From: Hahella ganghwensis DSM 17046
GTDB lineage: Bacteria > Pseudomonadota > Gammaproteobacteria > Pseudomonadales > Oleiphilaceae
DNA length: 46,893 nt
Direction of reading: 5' to 3'
Assembly (NCBI RefSeq): GCF_000376785.1
Contig: NZ_AQXX01000091.1
Coordinates: 1-46,893, forward strand
Part shown: piece by piece, positions 10,040 to 20,331 of the stretch
Layout of the letters: every line of letters begins with the position of its first letter
Position numbering within the stretch: position 1 is the stretch's first letter
The notes under the pieces: generated by a model
The model's database searches: none
What the model was told of the DNA's origin: nothing
The model's input: the letters and a program-made list of their open reading frames with translations, nothing else
Program-made: the position numbers and the translations under genes

Positions 10040-10474
10040 ATGCATCTGAATACTCTCAAGCCAGGTGAAGGCGCTAAACAAGCTGCTAAGCGTGTTGGGC
10101 GCGGTATTGGTAGTGGCCTGGGTAAAACCTGTGGTCGCGGCCATAAGGGGACTAAATCCAGATCTGGTGGTGGTGTTAAGCCAGGATTCGAGGGTGGTCA
10201 ACAGCCGTTGCAGCGTCGTCTTCCCAAGTTCGGCTTTACGTCACGTAAAGGTCGGTTCGTTGAGGAAGTGCGTCTTAGCGAAATCGAATCGTTGGGTACA
10301 GACGTTATTGATTTAGCGGTATTGAAAGCTGCTAACATCGTTGACGCTCGTGCCAAATCTGTGAAAGTGATCCTTTCAGGAGAGCTCACTAAAGCAGTTA
10401 CGGTTAAAGGCCTGAAAGTCACAAAAGGCGCTTTGGAAGCTATTAAAGCCGCCGGCGGTAAAGTCGAGGAGTAA
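10040..10474 (+). CDS. rplO: 50S ribosomal protein L15
   Basis: L15, a late-assembly 50S protein. The ATG at 10040 is preferred to a TTG at 10025 inside rpmD: GGAGAG lies at correct spacing and the product is 144 residues, the E. coli length, starting [13 protein letters not shown]. The glycine-rich segment [19 protein letters not shown] is diagnostic. The stop codon abuts the secY ATG. Confidence 0.97.
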   Translation: MHLNTLKPGEGAKQAAKRVGRGIGSGLGKTCGRGHKGTKSRSGGGVKPGFEGGQQPLQRRLPKFGFTSRKGRFVEEVRLSEIESLGTDVIDLAVLKAANIVDARAKSVKVILSGELTKAVTVKGLKVTKGALEAIKAAGGKVEE

Positions 10475-11806
10475 ATGGCTAAATTAAACTCACTACCTGC
10501 AGGCGCAGGCAAAGGTCTGGGCGAGCTAAAAGCTCGGCTATGGTTTGTTCTTTTGGCCATTCTAGTGTATCGGATAGGTGCACATATTCCTGTGCCGGGA
10601 ATCAATCCTGATCAGCTGGCTGCGCTGTTCGAGCAGAACCAAGGAACCATATTGAGCTTGTTCAATATGTTTTCCGGAGGAGCTCTCGAGCGGATGAGTA
10701 TATTTGCATTGGGTATCATGCCGTATATCTCGGCGTCGATAATCATGCAGTTACTCACGGTGGTGAGCCCTCAGCTGGAGCAGCTTAAGAAAGAGGGTGA
10801 GGCTGGACGCCGAAAAATTAGTCAATACACTCGTTACGGAACGGTGTTGCTGGCAACAATACAGGCATTTGGTATGTCTATTGGGCTGGCAAATCAAGGG
10901 GTCACCTTCACGGATGGCCCAAGCTTCTATTTTGTTGCGGTAATAACATTTGTCTGTGGTGCTGTTTTCCTTATGTGGTTAGGGGAGCAGATTACTGAAA
11001 GAGGAATCGGTAACGGGATATCCTTACTGATTTTTGCTGGAATAGTTGCTGGCTTGCCAGGTGCTATCGGACAAACGTTTGAGCAGGCCAGATTGGGCGA
11101 AATGAGCGTGTTGACCTTGATTGCTATTGCTGTATTTGCGATAGCAATTATTGCCTTTGTAGTCTTCATGGAGAGAGGGCAGCGCAGAATCACTATTAAC
11201 TATGCGCGTAGGCAGCAGGGAAGGAAGGTTTTTGCTCAACAAAGTAGCCATCTGCCACTTAAAGTGAATATGGCCGGGGTAATTCCACCCATTTTTGCCT
11301 CTAGTATCCTGCTGTTCCCTGCTTCTTTGGGGCAATGGTTCGGTCGTGGTGAGGGTATGGAGTGGCTCCAGGTAGTGTCTCAGGCGCTTGGCCCCAGTCA
11401 GCCTCTGTATATTATCTTGTTTGCTGTAGCTGTCATCTTTTTCTGCTTCTTCTATACGGCGTTGATGTATAACCCAAAAGAAGTCGCTGAAAATCTGAAG
11501 CGTTCAGGTGCTTTTGTTCCTGGAATTCGCCCAGGAGACCATACAGCGAAGTATATAGACGGAGTTTTGACACGCCTGACTCTTTTTGGTGCCCTATATA
11601 TCGCAGCAGTAGCTTTGTTGCCTCAATTTTTAGTTGTTTCTTGGAATGTGCCTTTCTATTTCGGTGGTACATCCCTGTTGATTGTGGTTGTCGTAGTCAT
11701 GGATTTCATGGCCCAGGTGCAGTCTCACCTGATGTCTCATCAGTATGAATCGCTGATGAAGAAGTCCAATCTAAAAAATTACGGCAAGAGTGGATTAGTT
11801 AGATAA
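10475..11806 (+). CDS. secY: Preprotein translocase subunit SecY
   Basis: SecY forms the protein-conducting channel of the inner membrane with SecE and SecG. It is 443 residues, the E. coli length, and the hydrophobicity pattern fits ten membrane segments. Recognisable landmarks are [11 protein letters not shown] after the first segment, the plug region [25 protein letters not shown], the cytoplasmic basic loop [15 protein letters not shown], and the C5-loop [24 protein letters not shown]. It starts with no gap after rplO, the standard spc arrangement. Confidence 0.98.
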   Translation: MAKLNSLPAGAGKGLGELKARLWFVLLAILVYRIGAHIPVPGINPDQLAALFEQNQGTILSLFNMFSGGALERMSIFALGIMPYISASIIMQLLTVVSPQLEQLKKEGEAGRRKISQYTRYGTVLLATIQAFGMSIGLANQGVTFTDGPSFYFVAVITFVCGAVFLMWLGEQITERGIGNGISLLIFAGIVAGLPGAIGQTFEQARLGEMSVLTLIAIAVFAIAIIAFVVFMERGQRRITINYARRQQGRKVFAQQSSHLPLKVNMAGVIPPIFASSILLFPASLGQWFGRGEGMEWLQVVSQALGPSQPLYIILFAVAVIFFCFFYTALMYNPKEVAENLKRSGAFVPGIRPGDHTAKYIDGVLTRLTLFGALYIAAVALLPQFLVVSWNVPFYFGGTSLLIVVVVVMDFMAQVQSHLMSHQYESLMKKSNLKNYGKSGLVR

Positions 11807-11829
11807 TCGGCTTACGATTGGAGAAGGTC

Positions 11830-11946
11830 ATGAAAGTAAGAGCATCGGTTAAAAAAGTATGCCGTAACTGTAAAATCATTCGTCGTAATGGTGCAGTTAT
11901 GGTCATCTGCAGTGCAGAACCAAGACACAAACAAAAGCAAGGCTAA
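11830..11946 (+). CDS. rpmJ: 50S ribosomal protein L36 (zinc-binding type)
   Basis: A 38-codon gene directly after secY. The translation begins [19 protein letters not shown] and ends HKQKQG. Cysteines at 11, 14 and 27 and a histidine at residue 33 form the zinc ribbon of the C+ form of L36. GGAGAAGGTC precedes the ATG. L36 is the smallest 50S protein and closes the spc operon. Because this form needs zinc, bacteria often carry a zinc-free paralogue elsewhere; none is seen here. Confidence 0.96.
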   Translation: MKVRASVKKVCRNCKIIRRNGAVMVICSAEPRHKQKQG

Positions 11947-11964
11947 TTGAAGCTACTATCAAAA

Positions 11965-11994
11965 TCTCTCCCGCATTGTAGTAAGCGGGCGAGA
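11965..11994 (+). other. Stem-loop after rpmJ
   Basis: TCTC-T-CCCGC (11965-11974) pairs with GCGGG-C-GAGA (11985-11994), nine pairs with one internal mismatch and a 10-nt loop. No T run follows, so it is at most a weak or Rho-assisted terminator or an RNA-processing site between spc and alpha genes. Confidence 0.45.
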
Positions 11995-12027
11995 TGGAGA
12001 AAGTTGTATCAAACTGGCCAATTTGCT

Positions 12028-12056
12028 TGATTTGTATACATGAAGGCGCTATTATT
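12028..12056 (+). promoter_or_regulatory. Likely promoter of the alpha operon (rpsM)
   Basis: TTGATT (12028-12033) and TATTAT (12051-12056) are 17 bp apart and followed by a GC-rich TCTGCGCC discriminator, like the S10 promoter. The same stretch contains an inverted repeat AAGGCGC / GCGCCTT (12044-12050 and 12060-12066) followed by TTAATTT, which could instead be read as a terminator of the spc transcript. Position between rpmJ and rpsM fits either role. The leader would be about 95 nt. Confidence 0.6.
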
Positions 12057-12158
12057 CTGCGCCTTTTAATTTGTTGGTGATCGTCTATTTTGGGTGGCTG
12101 TTAGTATTGCTGGTCAGAATTGGCGGGGAGCCAATGGTATAAACGCGGAGTAAGATGG

Positions 12159-12515
12159 ATGGCACGTATAGCGGGTGTCAATATCCCCGACAATAAACAC
12201 ACTGTTGTGTCCTTGACCTACATCTACGGTATTGGACGCACCACTTCCAGTGGTCTCTGCAAGACTGCCGGTATTGATCCTCAGGCTAAGGTCCGTGACC
12301 TGTCAGAGGAACAGCTGGACGTATTGCGTAATGAGATCGGCAAGATCGTCGTTGAAGGTGATCTTCGTCGTGAAGTGCAAATGAACATTAAACGGCTTAA
12401 GGATCTTGGTTGCTATCGCGGTCTTCGTCACCGTCATGGCCTGCCAGTTCGTGGTCAGCGCACTAAAACTAATGCGCGTACCCGTAAAGGTCCACGTAAG
12501 CCTATTCGTAAATAA
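12159..12515 (+). CDS. rpsM: 30S ribosomal protein S13
   Basis: S13, at the top of the 30S head, contacts the P-site tRNA and L5. The ATG at 12159 gives 118 residues, the E. coli length, with the canonical start [13 protein letters not shown]; the upstream open frame adds nothing conserved. GCGGAG lies upstream. The helix-hairpin region YIYGIGRT and the C-terminal basic [19 protein letters not shown] are present. In E. coli S4 represses the operon at this start through an mRNA pseudoknot; I could not confirm one by eye. Confidence 0.97.
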   Translation: MARIAGVNIPDNKHTVVSLTYIYGIGRTTSSGLCKTAGIDPQAKVRDLSEEQLDVLRNEIGKIVVEGDLRREVQMNIKRLKDLGCYRGLRHRHGLPVRGQRTKTNARTRKGPRKPIRK

Positions 12516-12532
12516 ATTTTTAGGTATAGAGC

Positions 12533-12922
12533 ATGGCAAAACCAGGTACACGTACCCGTAAAAAGGTGAAAAAGACCGTTGTTGACGGTGTGGCTCATAT
12601 CCACGCTTCCTTCAACAACACCATCGTGACTATTACTGATCGCCAAGGTAATGCACTGAGCTGGGCAACAGCCGGCGGTTCAGGTTTCCGTGGTTCACGT
12701 AAGAGCACACCTTTTGCTGCGCAGGTAGCAGCTGAAAGAGCCGGTAATGCGGCCTCTGAATACGGCCTAAAGAACCTTGACGTTTTGGTTAAAGGACCTG
12801 GACCCGGTCGCGAGTCCGCAATTCGTGCATTGAATGCGTGTGGGTACAAAATCACTAACATCACTGATGTTACGCCGATTCCACACAATGGATGCCGTCC
12901 TCCCAAGAAACGTAGAGTGTAA
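12533..12922 (+). CDS. rpsK: 30S ribosomal protein S11
   Basis: S11, on the 30S platform near the Shine-Dalgarno helix. It is 129 residues, like E. coli. [19 protein letters not shown] and the C-terminal [18 protein letters not shown] are diagnostic. It lies 17 nt after rpsM. Confidence 0.98.
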   Translation: MAKPGTRTRKKVKKTVVDGVAHIHASFNNTIVTITDRQGNALSWATAGGSGFRGSRKSTPFAAQVAAERAGNAASEYGLKNLDVLVKGPGPGRESAIRALNACGYKITNITDVTPIPHNGCRPPKKRRV

Positions 12923-12939
12923 GGAAGAGGAAAAGTTTA

Positions 12940-13560
12940 ATGGCTCGTTATATTGGACCGAAATGTAAATTGTCCCGTCGTGAAGGGACTGATTTGTTCT
13001 TGAAGAGTGGCGTTAAAGCTCTTGAAAACAAATGTAATATGGAAACCGCTCCTGGACAGCATGGTCAGCGTCGTGGCCGTCTGTCGGACTACGGTTTGCA
13101 GTTGCGTGAAAAGCAGAAAGTTCGTCGTATGTACGGTGTTCTGGAAAAGCAATTCCGTAACTACTACAAAGAAGCTGCACGTCTGAAAGGTGCGACCGGT
13201 GAAAACCTGTTGCAACTGCTGGAAAGTCGCCTGGATAACGTAGTTTACCGCATGGGCTTTGGATCTACCCGCGCTGAAGCTCGCCAGTTGGTTTCTCACA
13301 AAGCCATACTGGTTAACGATAAAGCGGTTAATATTCCGTCTTACACCGTTAAGCCTGGTGATGTTGTCAGTATCCGTGAAAAGTCGAAAAATCAGCTTCG
13401 CATTAAAGGTGCACTCGATCTGGCTGCTCAACGTGGCACTGTTGGGTGGATTGAATTAGATGCCGCTAAGATGTCAGGCGTGTTCAAGACTGTACCAGAA
13501 AGAACGGACTTGTCAGCGGACATTAACGAAAACTTGATTGTCGAGCTGTACTCTAAGTAA
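12940..13560 (+). CDS. rpsD: 30S ribosomal protein S4
   Basis: S4 nucleates 30S assembly, helps unwind mRNA, and in E. coli represses the alpha operon. It is 206 residues, the E. coli length. The N-terminal domain [19 protein letters not shown] and the S4 RNA-binding domain starting [23 protein letters not shown] are intact. AGGAAGAGG precedes the ATG. Confidence 0.98.
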   Translation: MARYIGPKCKLSRREGTDLFLKSGVKALENKCNMETAPGQHGQRRGRLSDYGLQLREKQKVRRMYGVLEKQFRNYYKEAARLKGATGENLLQLLESRLDNVVYRMGFGSTRAEARQLVSHKAILVNDKAVNIPSYTVKPGDVVSIREKSKNQLRIKGALDLAAQRGTVGWIELDAAKMSGVFKTVPERTDLSADINENLIVELYSK

Positions 13561-13593
13561 GGCTTGCAACTCATTTAGCCAATAGGGGCATCT

Positions 13594-14598
13594 ATGCAGC
13601 GTTCAGTAAATGAATTTCTTACACCTCGCACTATTGAGGTGAATCAAATCACAGCAACTCATGCCAAAGTGACTTTGGAGCCGCTGGAGCGCGGATTTGG
13701 TCACACTTTGGGGAGTGCTCTGCGCCGCATTCTACTTTCTTCTATGCCCGGCTGCGCCGTGGTAGAAGTTGAAATTGAGGGTGTATTGCATGAGTACAGC
13801 ACCGTTGAGGGCGTGCAGGAAGATGTTATCGAAATTCTTCTTAATCTGAAGAATCTGGCGATAAACATGCACAACCGTGACGAAGCAACCCTGACCCTGA
13901 ATAAGAAAGGGGCAGGCGCTGTGTTAGCGAGTGACATTCAGCTTGATCACGACGTCGAAGTTGCAAATCCTGATCTGGTGATTTGTAACCTTAACTCGAA
14001 CGGCGAGATGAAGATGACTCTGAAGATTGCTCGTGGCCGTGGTTACGAGCCCGCAGATGCGCGTCATTCTGCAGACGACGAAACTCGCGCAATTGGACGA
14101 CTGCAACTGGATGCCTCTTTTAGCCCGGTTCGTCGAGTTGCGTATAACGTTGAAAGCGCTCGAGTTGAACAACGTACGGATTTGGATAAGTTGGTTATCG
14201 ATTTGGAAACCAACGGCACTATCGATCCTGAAGAAGCGATTCGTCGTGCTGCGACAATCCTTCAACAGCAACTGGCTGTTTTTGTTGATTTTGATCAGCA
14301 GAATGAGCCAGAGAAGGTGGAAGAGCAGGAAGAGATCGATCCAATTCTGTTGCGTCCGGTTGATGATCTGGAATTGACAGTGCGCTCTGCGAACTGTCTG
14401 AAGGCTGAAAACATTTACTATATTGGTGATTTGATTCAGCGTACTGAGGTTGAGCTTCTGAAGACTCCAAACCTCGGTAAAAAGTCATTAACTGAGATCA
14501 AAGACGTTCTCGCTTCGCGCGGATTGTCATTGGGTATGCGCTTGGAGAACTGGCCACCAGCCAGCCTTCGAGGCGACGATCGGGTACTTGGCGGCTAA
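13594..14598 (+). CDS. rpoA: RNA polymerase alpha subunit
   Basis: The alpha subunit, a dimer that scaffolds RNA polymerase and contacts UP elements and activators. It has 334 residues (E. coli 329). The N-terminal dimerisation domain shows [26 protein letters not shown]; an acidic linker with [11 protein letters not shown] near residue 235-245 leads to the C-terminal domain with [18 protein letters not shown], including the arginine-asparagine region that binds UP elements, and the [19 protein letters not shown] helix. An AGGGGC site lies upstream of the ATG. Confidence 0.98.
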   Translation: MQRSVNEFLTPRTIEVNQITATHAKVTLEPLERGFGHTLGSALRRILLSSMPGCAVVEVEIEGVLHEYSTVEGVQEDVIEILLNLKNLAINMHNRDEATLTLNKKGAGAVLASDIQLDHDVEVANPDLVICNLNSNGEMKMTLKIARGRGYEPADARHSADDETRAIGRLQLDASFSPVRRVAYNVESARVEQRTDLDKLVIDLETNGTIDPEEAIRRAATILQQQLAVFVDFDQQNEPEKVEEQEEIDPILLRPVDDLELTVRSANCLKAENIYYIGDLIQRTEVELLKTPNLGKKSLTEIKDVLASRGLSLGMRLENWPPASLRGDDRVLGG

Positions 14599-14667
14599 GC
14601 TATTCAGCCGGACTTTATGAAGTCCGGCATGCAGTTAAGCCCTCACTGAGGTTGAAGGATAAAGAAG

Positions 14668-15054
14668 ATGCGTCATCGTAAAAGTGGTCGTAAATTTAAC
14701 CGGACTAGCGCGCATCGCAAGTCGATGTTCCGGAATATGGCGGCATCGTTGGTAGAGCATGAGCTGATTAAAACCACGTTGCCCAAAGCGAAAGAGCTAA
14801 GAAGAGTGGCTGAGCCTCTCATCACCTTGGCAAAGAATGATAGTGTTGCTAACCGTCGTCTCGCATTCGCGCGTTTGCGTGATCGTGATGCGGTAACCAA
14901 GCTTTTCAATGAGCTGGGTCCTCGCTATCAGGCTCGTCCTGGTGGATATCTGCGTATCTTGAAGTGTGGTTACCGTGCAGGTGACAGTGCTCCAATGGCA
15001 TACGTAGAGCTGGTTGACCGTCCTGTAGTGGATGTGGAGTCAGGCGAAGATTAA
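14668..15054 (+). CDS. rplQ: 50S ribosomal protein L17
   Basis: L17, near the tunnel exit. It is 128 residues (E. coli 127). The sequence [20 protein letters not shown] and the [20 protein letters not shown] segment are diagnostic. GAAGGATAAAG precedes the ATG. It is the last gene of the alpha operon, ending 21 nt before a strong terminator. Confidence 0.98.
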   Translation: MRHRKSGRKFNRTSAHRKSMFRNMAASLVEHELIKTTLPKAKELRRVAEPLITLAKNDSVANRRLAFARLRDRDAVTKLFNELGPRYQARPGGYLRILKCGYRAGDSAPMAYVELVDRPVVDVESGED

Positions 15055-15075
15055 TTCTTCGCGGCGAAATAAAAG

Positions 15076-15100
15076 AACCGTCCTATTGGGCGGTTTTTTT
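15076..15100 (+). terminator. Rho-independent terminator of the alpha operon
   Basis: Stem AACCGTCC / GGGCGGTT (one G-T pair) with a TATT loop, running into a tract of seven T counting the last stem bases. It ends the ribosomal superoperon. Confidence 0.92.
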
Positions 15101-15182
15101 ATGCCTGTAACTCCGCAATAGAGTTGCGCTAGAGATTAATTGCTTGATGGATGAAGCAGTTGTTGGCAGGGCGGAGATAATG

Positions 15183-15209
15183 GCGAAGGCCTAGCTCTCA
15201 AGCCTTCGC
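15183..15209 (-). other. Inverted repeat downstream of uvrA
   Basis: Perfect arms GCGAAGGC (15183-15190) and GCCTTCGC (15202-15209) with an 11-nt loop, 16 bases after the uvrA stop codon on the - strand. There is no T run on either side, so if it terminates uvrA it is weak. The rest of the 170-bp convergent gap shows nothing else. Confidence 0.5.
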
Positions 15210-15224
15210 TGATGAGCAGAAAGT

Positions 15225-18050
15225 TTAGTTATTAAGCATTCGTTTCAGAAAGCGGGCTGTATGAGAGCGCTCGCTATCCTGAACCTCTTCAGGGGGACCC
15301 TCAGCGATGATTTCGCCACCACCATTGCCACCTTCAGGTCCCAGGTCAACAATCCAGTCAGCTGTTTTTATGACATCGAGATTGTGCTCGATAACCACAA
15401 TCGTGTTTCCATGATCGCGAAGACGGTGAAGGACTTTCAATAACTGGTCGATGTCGTGAAAGTGGAGTCCGGTTGTGGGCTCATCGAGAATATACAGGGT
15501 TTTACCTGTGTCTCTTTTTGATAGCTCGCGGCTAAGTTTTACCCGCTGGGCTTCCCCTCCGGATAGGGTGACAGCGCTCTGGCCTAATCGGATATATGAA
15601 AGCCCCACGTCAATTAGCGTTTGCAGTTTTTTGGAGATAACCGGGATCGCATCGAAGAATTCCCTGGCATCTTCTACAGTCATTTCGAGAACGTCGTGAA
15701 TGGATTTTCCTTTATAGATGACTTCTAATGTCTCCCGGTTGTATCGCTTCCCTTTGCATATATCGCAAGGAACGTAAAGGTCTGGCAGGAAGTGCATTTC
15801 TACTTTGATCACGCCATCACCTTGGCATGCTTCGCATCGACCTCCACGAACGTTAAAGCTAAAGCGTCCAGGCTTATAGCCCCGCGATCTTGCTTCTTGT
15901 GTCGCTGCAAAAAGTTCTCTGATAGGGGTAAAGATTTGTGTATAGGTAGCGGGGTTTGAGCGAGGGGTTCTCCCTATTGGGCTTTGGTCGATATCTATGA
16001 CTTTATCAAAGTGATCCAGCCCCTCAACGGAACGGTGTTTGTCCGCATTTAAAGTGGTTGCCATATTCAGCTTTTGCGCTGCGATGGGGTATAGGGTCCC
16101 ATTGATGAGCGTTGACTTGCCCGATCCTGACACACCGGTGACACAGGTAAATAGTCCGACAGGAATTTTCAGCGTAACGTTTTTAAGGTTATTGCCCTGA
16201 GCTCCATTTACTACCAGTTGCTTCTTCGGGTCTGCCACGCTCCGCTGGCTGGGAATAGAGATCTCTTGCTTTCCACTGAGATACTGTCCGGTAATAGAGT
16301 GTGGGGAATCCATAATTTGCTGTGGACTACCCTGGGCGACGATTTCTCCTCCGTGAACACCTGCACCTGGACCTATATCAACGACATAGTCAGCAGTCCG
16401 AATGGCGTCTTCATCATGCTCGACCACGATAACAGTATTACCGAGATCTCTTAGGTGGTTCAGGGTCGCGAGAAGTCGGTCGTTATCTCTCTGGTGCAGT
16501 CCGATTGAAGGCTCGTCAAGTACATACATTACACCTACCAGGCCGGCGCCAATTTGGCTTGCAAGACGGATACGTTGGGCTTCACCGCCAGAAAGTGTCT
16601 CTGCGCTGCGGTCAAGGGAAAGGTAATCCAGTCCAACATTGATCAGGAATTGCAATCGGAGTTGAATTTCCTTGACGATTTTGGCCGCAATTTCTCCCTT
16701 TCGTCCTGTGAGGTTTAGCTTTTGAAAGAAATCACCAGCTTCGCCTATGGCCAGTCTGGTTAGATCGGGTAGGTTCCTTTCATCGATAAAAACATGACGG
16801 GAAGATTTCTTCAATCTGCTTCCACTGCAATCCGGACAGGAGCGTTGTGTCAGGAACTTAGATAATTCATCACGGACCATCTGAGAGTCCGTTTCCCGAT
16901 AGCGTCTATCCATGTTGGGAATAACGCCTTCAAAAGGATGCTCCCGAAATACAATGTCTCCACGACTGTTGACGTACTTGAATTTAATGCTGGTATTGCC
17001 ACTTCCAGATAGTAGCGCCTTGCGGAAGCTTTCCGGCAAGTCGACAAAAGGGGTGTCCACATCAATGTCGAAATGTTCCGCAAGGCTGGTGATCATCTGG
17101 AAATAGAACACGCTGCGGCGATCCCAGCCTTTAATGGCACCTTCTGCGAGAGTGAGTTCTGGCCGTTCGACGACTTTACCTGGATCAAAAAATTGTTTGA
17201 CACCAAGGCCATCACAGGCACTGCACGCGCCGGCAGGATTGTTGAATGAGAATACTCTTGGTTCAAGCTCACTGACGCTATATCCACATGTCGGGCATGC
17301 AAACTTGGCGGAGAAAATCAGCTCTTCGCCATCGTCATCCATAGGGGCTGCAATCACGATGCCTTCCGCGATTTCTATGCAGGTTTCGATAGACTCGGCC
17401 AGGCGTGTCTGGATATCTTCCCGGATTTTAAGTCGATCAACGACGGCTTCTATTGTATGTTTGCGCTTTTTATCCAGTTCGGGAGCATCATCCAGGTCGA
17501 CCACGATGCCATCAATACGGGCCCGTATAAACCCCTGGGATTTCAAACCGTCAATAACGTGGAGATGTTCTCCCTTCCGATTTCTGACAACAGGAGCCAG
17601 TAGCATCCATTTACTGTTTTCCGGAAGATTCATTATACGGTCAACCATTTGGCTAACGGTTTGTGCTTCCAGAACAATATCGTGATCGGGGCAGCGTGGC
17701 TCACCTACGCGGGCAAACAGTAGACGGAGATAGTCATAGATCTCGGTAATGGTTCCAACGGTTGAGCGTGGATTGTGAGAGGTCGACTTCTGTTCAATAC
17801 TGATCGCCGGTGAAAGACCTTCAATATGGTCGACATCCGGTTTCTCCATCATTGACAGAAACTGTCTGGCATAAGTGGATAGTGACTCTACATAGCGACG
17901 CTGTCCCTCAGCATACAAGGTATCAAACGCCAGTGAAGACTTGCCTGATCCTGACAGACCTGTAATGACGATCAGTTTATCCCGGGGGAGTTCCAGATCG
18001 ATGTTCTTGAGGTTGTGCGTACGTGCGCCGCGGACCTGTATTGTGTCCAT
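15225..18050 (-). CDS. uvrA: Excinuclease ABC subunit A
   Basis: UvrA, the damage-sensing ABC-type ATPase of nucleotide excision repair, which loads UvrB at lesions. It is 941 residues (E. coli 940). The first Walker A GLSGSGKS is at residues 31-38 and the second GVSGSGKS lies in the C-terminal half; ABC signatures [12 protein letters not shown] and [11 protein letters not shown] and both Walker B/aspartate segments ([10 protein letters not shown] and [10 protein letters not shown]) are intact. Zinc-module CXXC pairs (CPTC...CSAC and CEAC...CDIC) are present. It is divergent from the MFS gene, as in Pseudomonas. I found no canonical LexA box (CTGT-N8-ACAG) upstream. Confidence 0.99.
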   Translation of the reverse strand: MDTIQVRGARTHNLKNIDLELPRDKLIVITGLSGSGKSSLAFDTLYAEGQRRYVESLSTYARQFLSMMEKPDVDHIEGLSPAISIEQKSTSHNPRSTVGTITEIYDYLRLLFARVGEPRCPDHDIVLEAQTVSQMVDRIMNLPENSKWMLLAPVVRNRKGEHLHVIDGLKSQGFIRARIDGIVVDLDDAPELDKKRKHTIEAVVDRLKIREDIQTRLAESIETCIEIAEGIVIAAPMDDDGEELIFSAKFACPTCGYSVSELEPRVFSFNNPAGACSACDGLGVKQFFDPGKVVERPELTLAEGAIKGWDRRSVFYFQMITSLAEHFDIDVDTPFVDLPESFRKALLSGSGNTSIKFKYVNSRGDIVFREHPFEGVIPNMDRRYRETDSQMVRDELSKFLTQRSCPDCSGSRLKKSSRHVFIDERNLPDLTRLAIGEAGDFFQKLNLTGRKGEIAAKIVKEIQLRLQFLINVGLDYLSLDRSAETLSGGEAQRIRLASQIGAGLVGVMYVLDEPSIGLHQRDNDRLLATLNHLRDLGNTVIVVEHDEDAIRTADYVVDIGPGAGVHGGEIVAQGSPQQIMDSPHSITGQYLSGKQEISIPSQRSVADPKKQLVVNGAQGNNLKNVTLKIPVGLFTCVTGVSGSGKSTLINGTLYPIAAQKLNMATTLNADKHRSVEGLDHFDKVIDIDQSPIGRTPRSNPATYTQIFTPIRELFAATQEARSRGYKPGRFSFNVRGGRCEACQGDGVIKVEMHFLPDLYVPCDICKGKRYNRETLEVIYKGKSIHDVLEMTVEDAREFFDAIPVISKKLQTLIDVGLSYIRLGQSAVTLSGGEAQRVKLSRELSKRDTGKTLYILDEPTTGLHFHDIDQLLKVLHRLRDHGNTIVVIEHNLDVIKTADWIVDLGPEGGNGGGEIIAEGPPEEVQDSERSHTARFLKRMLNN

Positions 18051-18083
18051 AAATCCTGCTTACCCGATGAAATTAAACCGGCC

Positions 18084-18089
18084 ATTATA
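18084..18089 (-). promoter_or_regulatory. -10 box of the uvrA promoter
   Basis: On the - strand this reads TATAAT, a perfect -10 hexamer, about 34 bases upstream of the uvrA ATG. No good -35 box is found at 16-18 bp, so the promoter may need an activator or be intrinsically weak. Confidence 0.55.
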
Positions 18090-18134
18090 AGGTTCCTGAC
18101 AAGAGTTTACTAACCAGATTGCCCCGCTATAACA

Positions 18135-18163
18135 AACCTCCTGACAGATTTTGTCAGGAGGTT
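18135..18163. repeat. Perfect 11-bp inverted repeat between uvrA and the MFS gene
   Basis: AACCTCCTGAC (18135-18145) and GTCAGGAGGTT (18153-18163) flank a 7-nt A/T-rich centre. It lies about midway between the predicted start sites of the two divergent genes. It could be an operator for a dimeric regulator, or a structure that insulates the two transcripts; there is no T tract for termination. Confidence 0.7.
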
Positions 18164-18222
18164 AATGGTGTCCGTATCTGGTTGATGCTCTTTCGGTCAT
18201 TAAACTGGGCCAGATGAGATGC

Positions 18223-18228
18223 TACAAT
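18223..18228 (+). promoter_or_regulatory. -10 box of the MFS-ssb promoter
   Basis: TACAAT followed by GGCGCC lies 33 bases before the preferred ATG of the transporter gene. The matching -35 region (TTAAAC at 18200-18205, 17-bp spacing) is poor. Confidence 0.5.
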
Positions 18229-18260
18229 GGCGCCTTTTTTGCCCAGGCAGTCTTTTTTGC

Positions 18261-19643
18261 ATGAAATCGACAACTAGTTTTCTCCCCGCTGAAAAGCGTT
18301 CGGTTACCATTTTGGCTTCGTTGTATGCCATGCGAATGCTTGGTTTATTTATGGTATTGCCAGTATTTATGATTGAGGGGCAGTCATTGCAGGGGGCGAC
18401 TCCAACCTTGTTAGGACTCGCCATCGGCGTATATGGACTGAGTCAGGCCGTTCTACAGATTCCGTTTGGAATTCTTTCCGACAGACTGGGGCGTAAGAAG
18501 ATGATCTTGCTTGGCCTGATTCTGTTTGCTCTTGGGAGTGTTGTGGCTGCCAGTAGTTCGACAATACACGGTGTAATTATTGGTCGGGTTTTGCAGGGAG
18601 CGGGGGCTATTGCCAGTGTCCTGATGGCTTTATTAAGTGATCTCACTCGGGAAGAACAGCGCACCAAGGCCATGGCGACAGTTGGAATGACGATAGGTTT
18701 GTCTTTTGCTGTGGCGCTTGTGCTGGGCCCGATACTGACCGCGGCCTTTGGATTGAGTGGCGTCTTTTGGGTGACTGCCGGTCTGGCGGTGGTTGGTATG
18801 TTGCTGTTGCTGAAAGTTCCTCAGACCGTTCAGCCAAAAAGACACCGGGAAACTCAGGTCGTTACCAGTTCAATGAATGCCGTATTTGGCAATAAAGAGT
18901 TAATGAGGCTTAACTGGGGAATATTTTCTTTGCATTTGGTGATGACAGCACTTTTCGTTGCCATCCCAATATCCCTTTTGAATCAGTTTGGGCTGGAGAA
19001 GGCCTCGCATGGTTACTTTTATCTGGCGGTCATATTCGGTGCGTTTATTTCGATGGTTCCTTTGATCATTATTGGAGAAAAGCATCGTCAGATTCGCCGG
19101 GTATTTCAGGGATCGGTTGTACTGTTAACCGTTGCCCTGATGGCAGAAATCTGGGGTATGAAAGGGTTTATATCCTTCACACTTCTGTTGTTCTGCTTCT
19201 TTGTCGCTTTTAATTACCTGGAAGCGACATTGCCCTCACTTGTGAGCAAAGTGGCTCCTGCCGGAATGCGGGGGACTGCTATGGGTGTGTACTCAAGCTC
19301 ACAGTTTCTGGGGGCTTTTCTGGGGGGGACCCTCGGAGGACTCGCCTATGATATCGGAGGCTTGACTGCCGTCTATGGCCTTTGTGCGGCGATAGGTTTA
19401 GTATGGACGATCCTGACATTGTCTATGCCTGAACCACCTTACACCACCAGTTTAGTATTACCTCTGAAGCCTTTTGAACAAGGCTCTGCTGAGCATATCA
19501 GTCAGCAGTTGGGGGATATTCCCGGAGTCCAGGATGTGACTCTGGTGGTGGAAGAAAACTTGGCTTATTTGAAGATTGATCGTAAGTGTCTCGACGAGGA
19601 GGCACTTTATAAACACCCTCTGGCTGCGCGAGCCGAGGGGTAA
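18261..19643 (+). CDS. yajR: MFS drug-efflux-type transporter with C-terminal YAM-like domain
   Basis: A major facilitator superfamily transporter, expected to export a small molecule across the inner membrane by proton antiport; the substrate is unknown. The ATG at 18261 gives 460 residues (E. coli YajR 454); an in-frame TTG at 18219 would place the -10 box inside the gene. About twelve hydrophobic segments are visible, with MFS motif A as [11 protein letters not shown] after the second segment. The last 65 residues are soluble, with [19 protein letters not shown], a beta-alpha-beta pattern like the ferredoxin-fold YAM domain that distinguishes YajR. Position between uvrA and ssb is conserved in Pseudomonas-like genomes. 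The family call is firm, the symbol moderately so. Confidence 0.8.
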   Translation: MKSTTSFLPAEKRSVTILASLYAMRMLGLFMVLPVFMIEGQSLQGATPTLLGLAIGVYGLSQAVLQIPFGILSDRLGRKKMILLGLILFALGSVVAASSSTIHGVIIGRVLQGAGAIASVLMALLSDLTREEQRTKAMATVGMTIGLSFAVALVLGPILTAAFGLSGVFWVTAGLAVVGMLLLLKVPQTVQPKRHRETQVVTSSMNAVFGNKELMRLNWGIFSLHLVMTALFVAIPISLLNQFGLEKASHGYFYLAVIFGAFISMVPLIIIGEKHRQIRRVFQGSVVLLTVALMAEIWGMKGFISFTLLLFCFFVAFNYLEATLPSLVSKVAPAGMRGTAMGVYSSSQFLGAFLGGTLGGLAYDIGGLTAVYGLCAAIGLVWTILTLSMPEPPYTTSLVLPLKPFEQGSAEHISQQLGDIPGVQDVTLVVEENLAYLKIDRKCLDEEALYKHPLAARAEG

Positions 19644-19657
19644 ACTGGGAGAGCGAT

Positions 19658-20239
19658 ATGGCGCGTGGTGTAAATAAAGTAATTTTGATTGGTAATTTGG
19701 GTGCTGACCCGGACACTCGGTACACTCCTTCGGGAAGCGCGGTGTCGAATCTGAATATCGCTACGGACGAGAGTTATAAAGACCGCCAGACGGGGCAAAT
19801 GGTGCCACGTACGGAATGGCACAGAGTGGTAATGTTCGGCAAGCTGGCCGAAATCGCTCAGCAATACCTGAGAAAAGGTTCCAAGGTTTATATCGAAGGC
19901 CGACTGCAAACTCGTAAATGGCAGGATCAAAGCGGACAGGATCGTTACACGACAGAGATTGTTGTGGATATGCAGGGACAAATGCAGATGCTGGATAGCC
20001 GTGGTGGCGGTATGGACAACAGCGCGCCAATGGACGATGGTTGGGGACAGCAGTCCGCGCCTGCCGCAGCGCCTGCTCCTCAGTCACAGCCACAACCCCA
20101 GCGCGGTGGTGGATATGGCGGTGGCGCTTCCAGTGGTGGATACGGGCAGCCCAAACCGCAGCCTCATCAACCCCAACAGCCACAGCCACAAAACAGTCCT
20201 CAGTCAATTGATGACTTCGATGACGATATTCCGTTTTGA
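19658..20239 (+). CDS. ssb: Single-stranded DNA-binding protein
   Basis: SSB coats single-stranded DNA in replication, repair and recombination and recruits partner enzymes through its acidic tip. It has 193 residues. The OB fold occupies roughly residues 1-112 ([19 protein letters not shown] and [21 protein letters not shown]); then comes a long Gly/Gln/Pro-rich linker and the acidic tail DDFDDDIPF, whose last residues match the partner-binding peptide. It lies 14 nt after the transporter gene with GGGAGAG upstream of the ATG. The linker is somewhat longer than in E. coli SSB (178 residues). Confidence 0.98.
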   Translation: MARGVNKVILIGNLGADPDTRYTPSGSAVSNLNIATDESYKDRQTGQMVPRTEWHRVVMFGKLAEIAQQYLRKGSKVYIEGRLQTRKWQDQSGQDRYTTEIVVDMQGQMQMLDSRGGGMDNSAPMDDGWGQQSAPAAAPAPQSQPQPQRGGGYGGGASSGGYGQPKPQPHQPQQPQPQNSPQSIDDFDDDIPF

Positions 20240-20264
20240 ATGAACTGATGTGATGCAATTTTTA

Positions 20265-20290
20265 AAAAAGCCCCGTAATCGGGGCTTTTT
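20265..20290. terminator. Bidirectional terminator between ssb and the ELW-repeat lipoprotein
   Basis: An 11-bp perfect stem AAAAAGCCCCG / CGGGGCTTTTT with a TAAT loop. The A and T runs make it a good terminator in both directions, serving the convergent ssb (+) and lipoprotein (-) genes. Confidence 0.93.
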
Positions 20291-20331
20291 CATTTTAAAA
20301 GAGACCTTGTCTCTTTAGCTCTGAATGAAGG

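Noticed and set aside
17134-17685. 183-codon open frame on the + strand inside uvrA
   Set aside because: Antisense to the well-conserved central part of uvrA; low-complexity serine-rich translation and no supporting signals.
18051-18160. LexA (SOS) box upstream of uvrA
   Set aside because: The only dyad, CTGAC-N7-GTCAG, does not match CTGT-N8-ACAG and is centred too far from the -10 box.
18153-18185. AGGAGG followed by ATG and a six-codon frame, as a possible leader peptide of the MFS gene
   Set aside because: The spacing is only three bases, the ribosome-binding site is half of a palindrome, and the likely promoter lies downstream of it.
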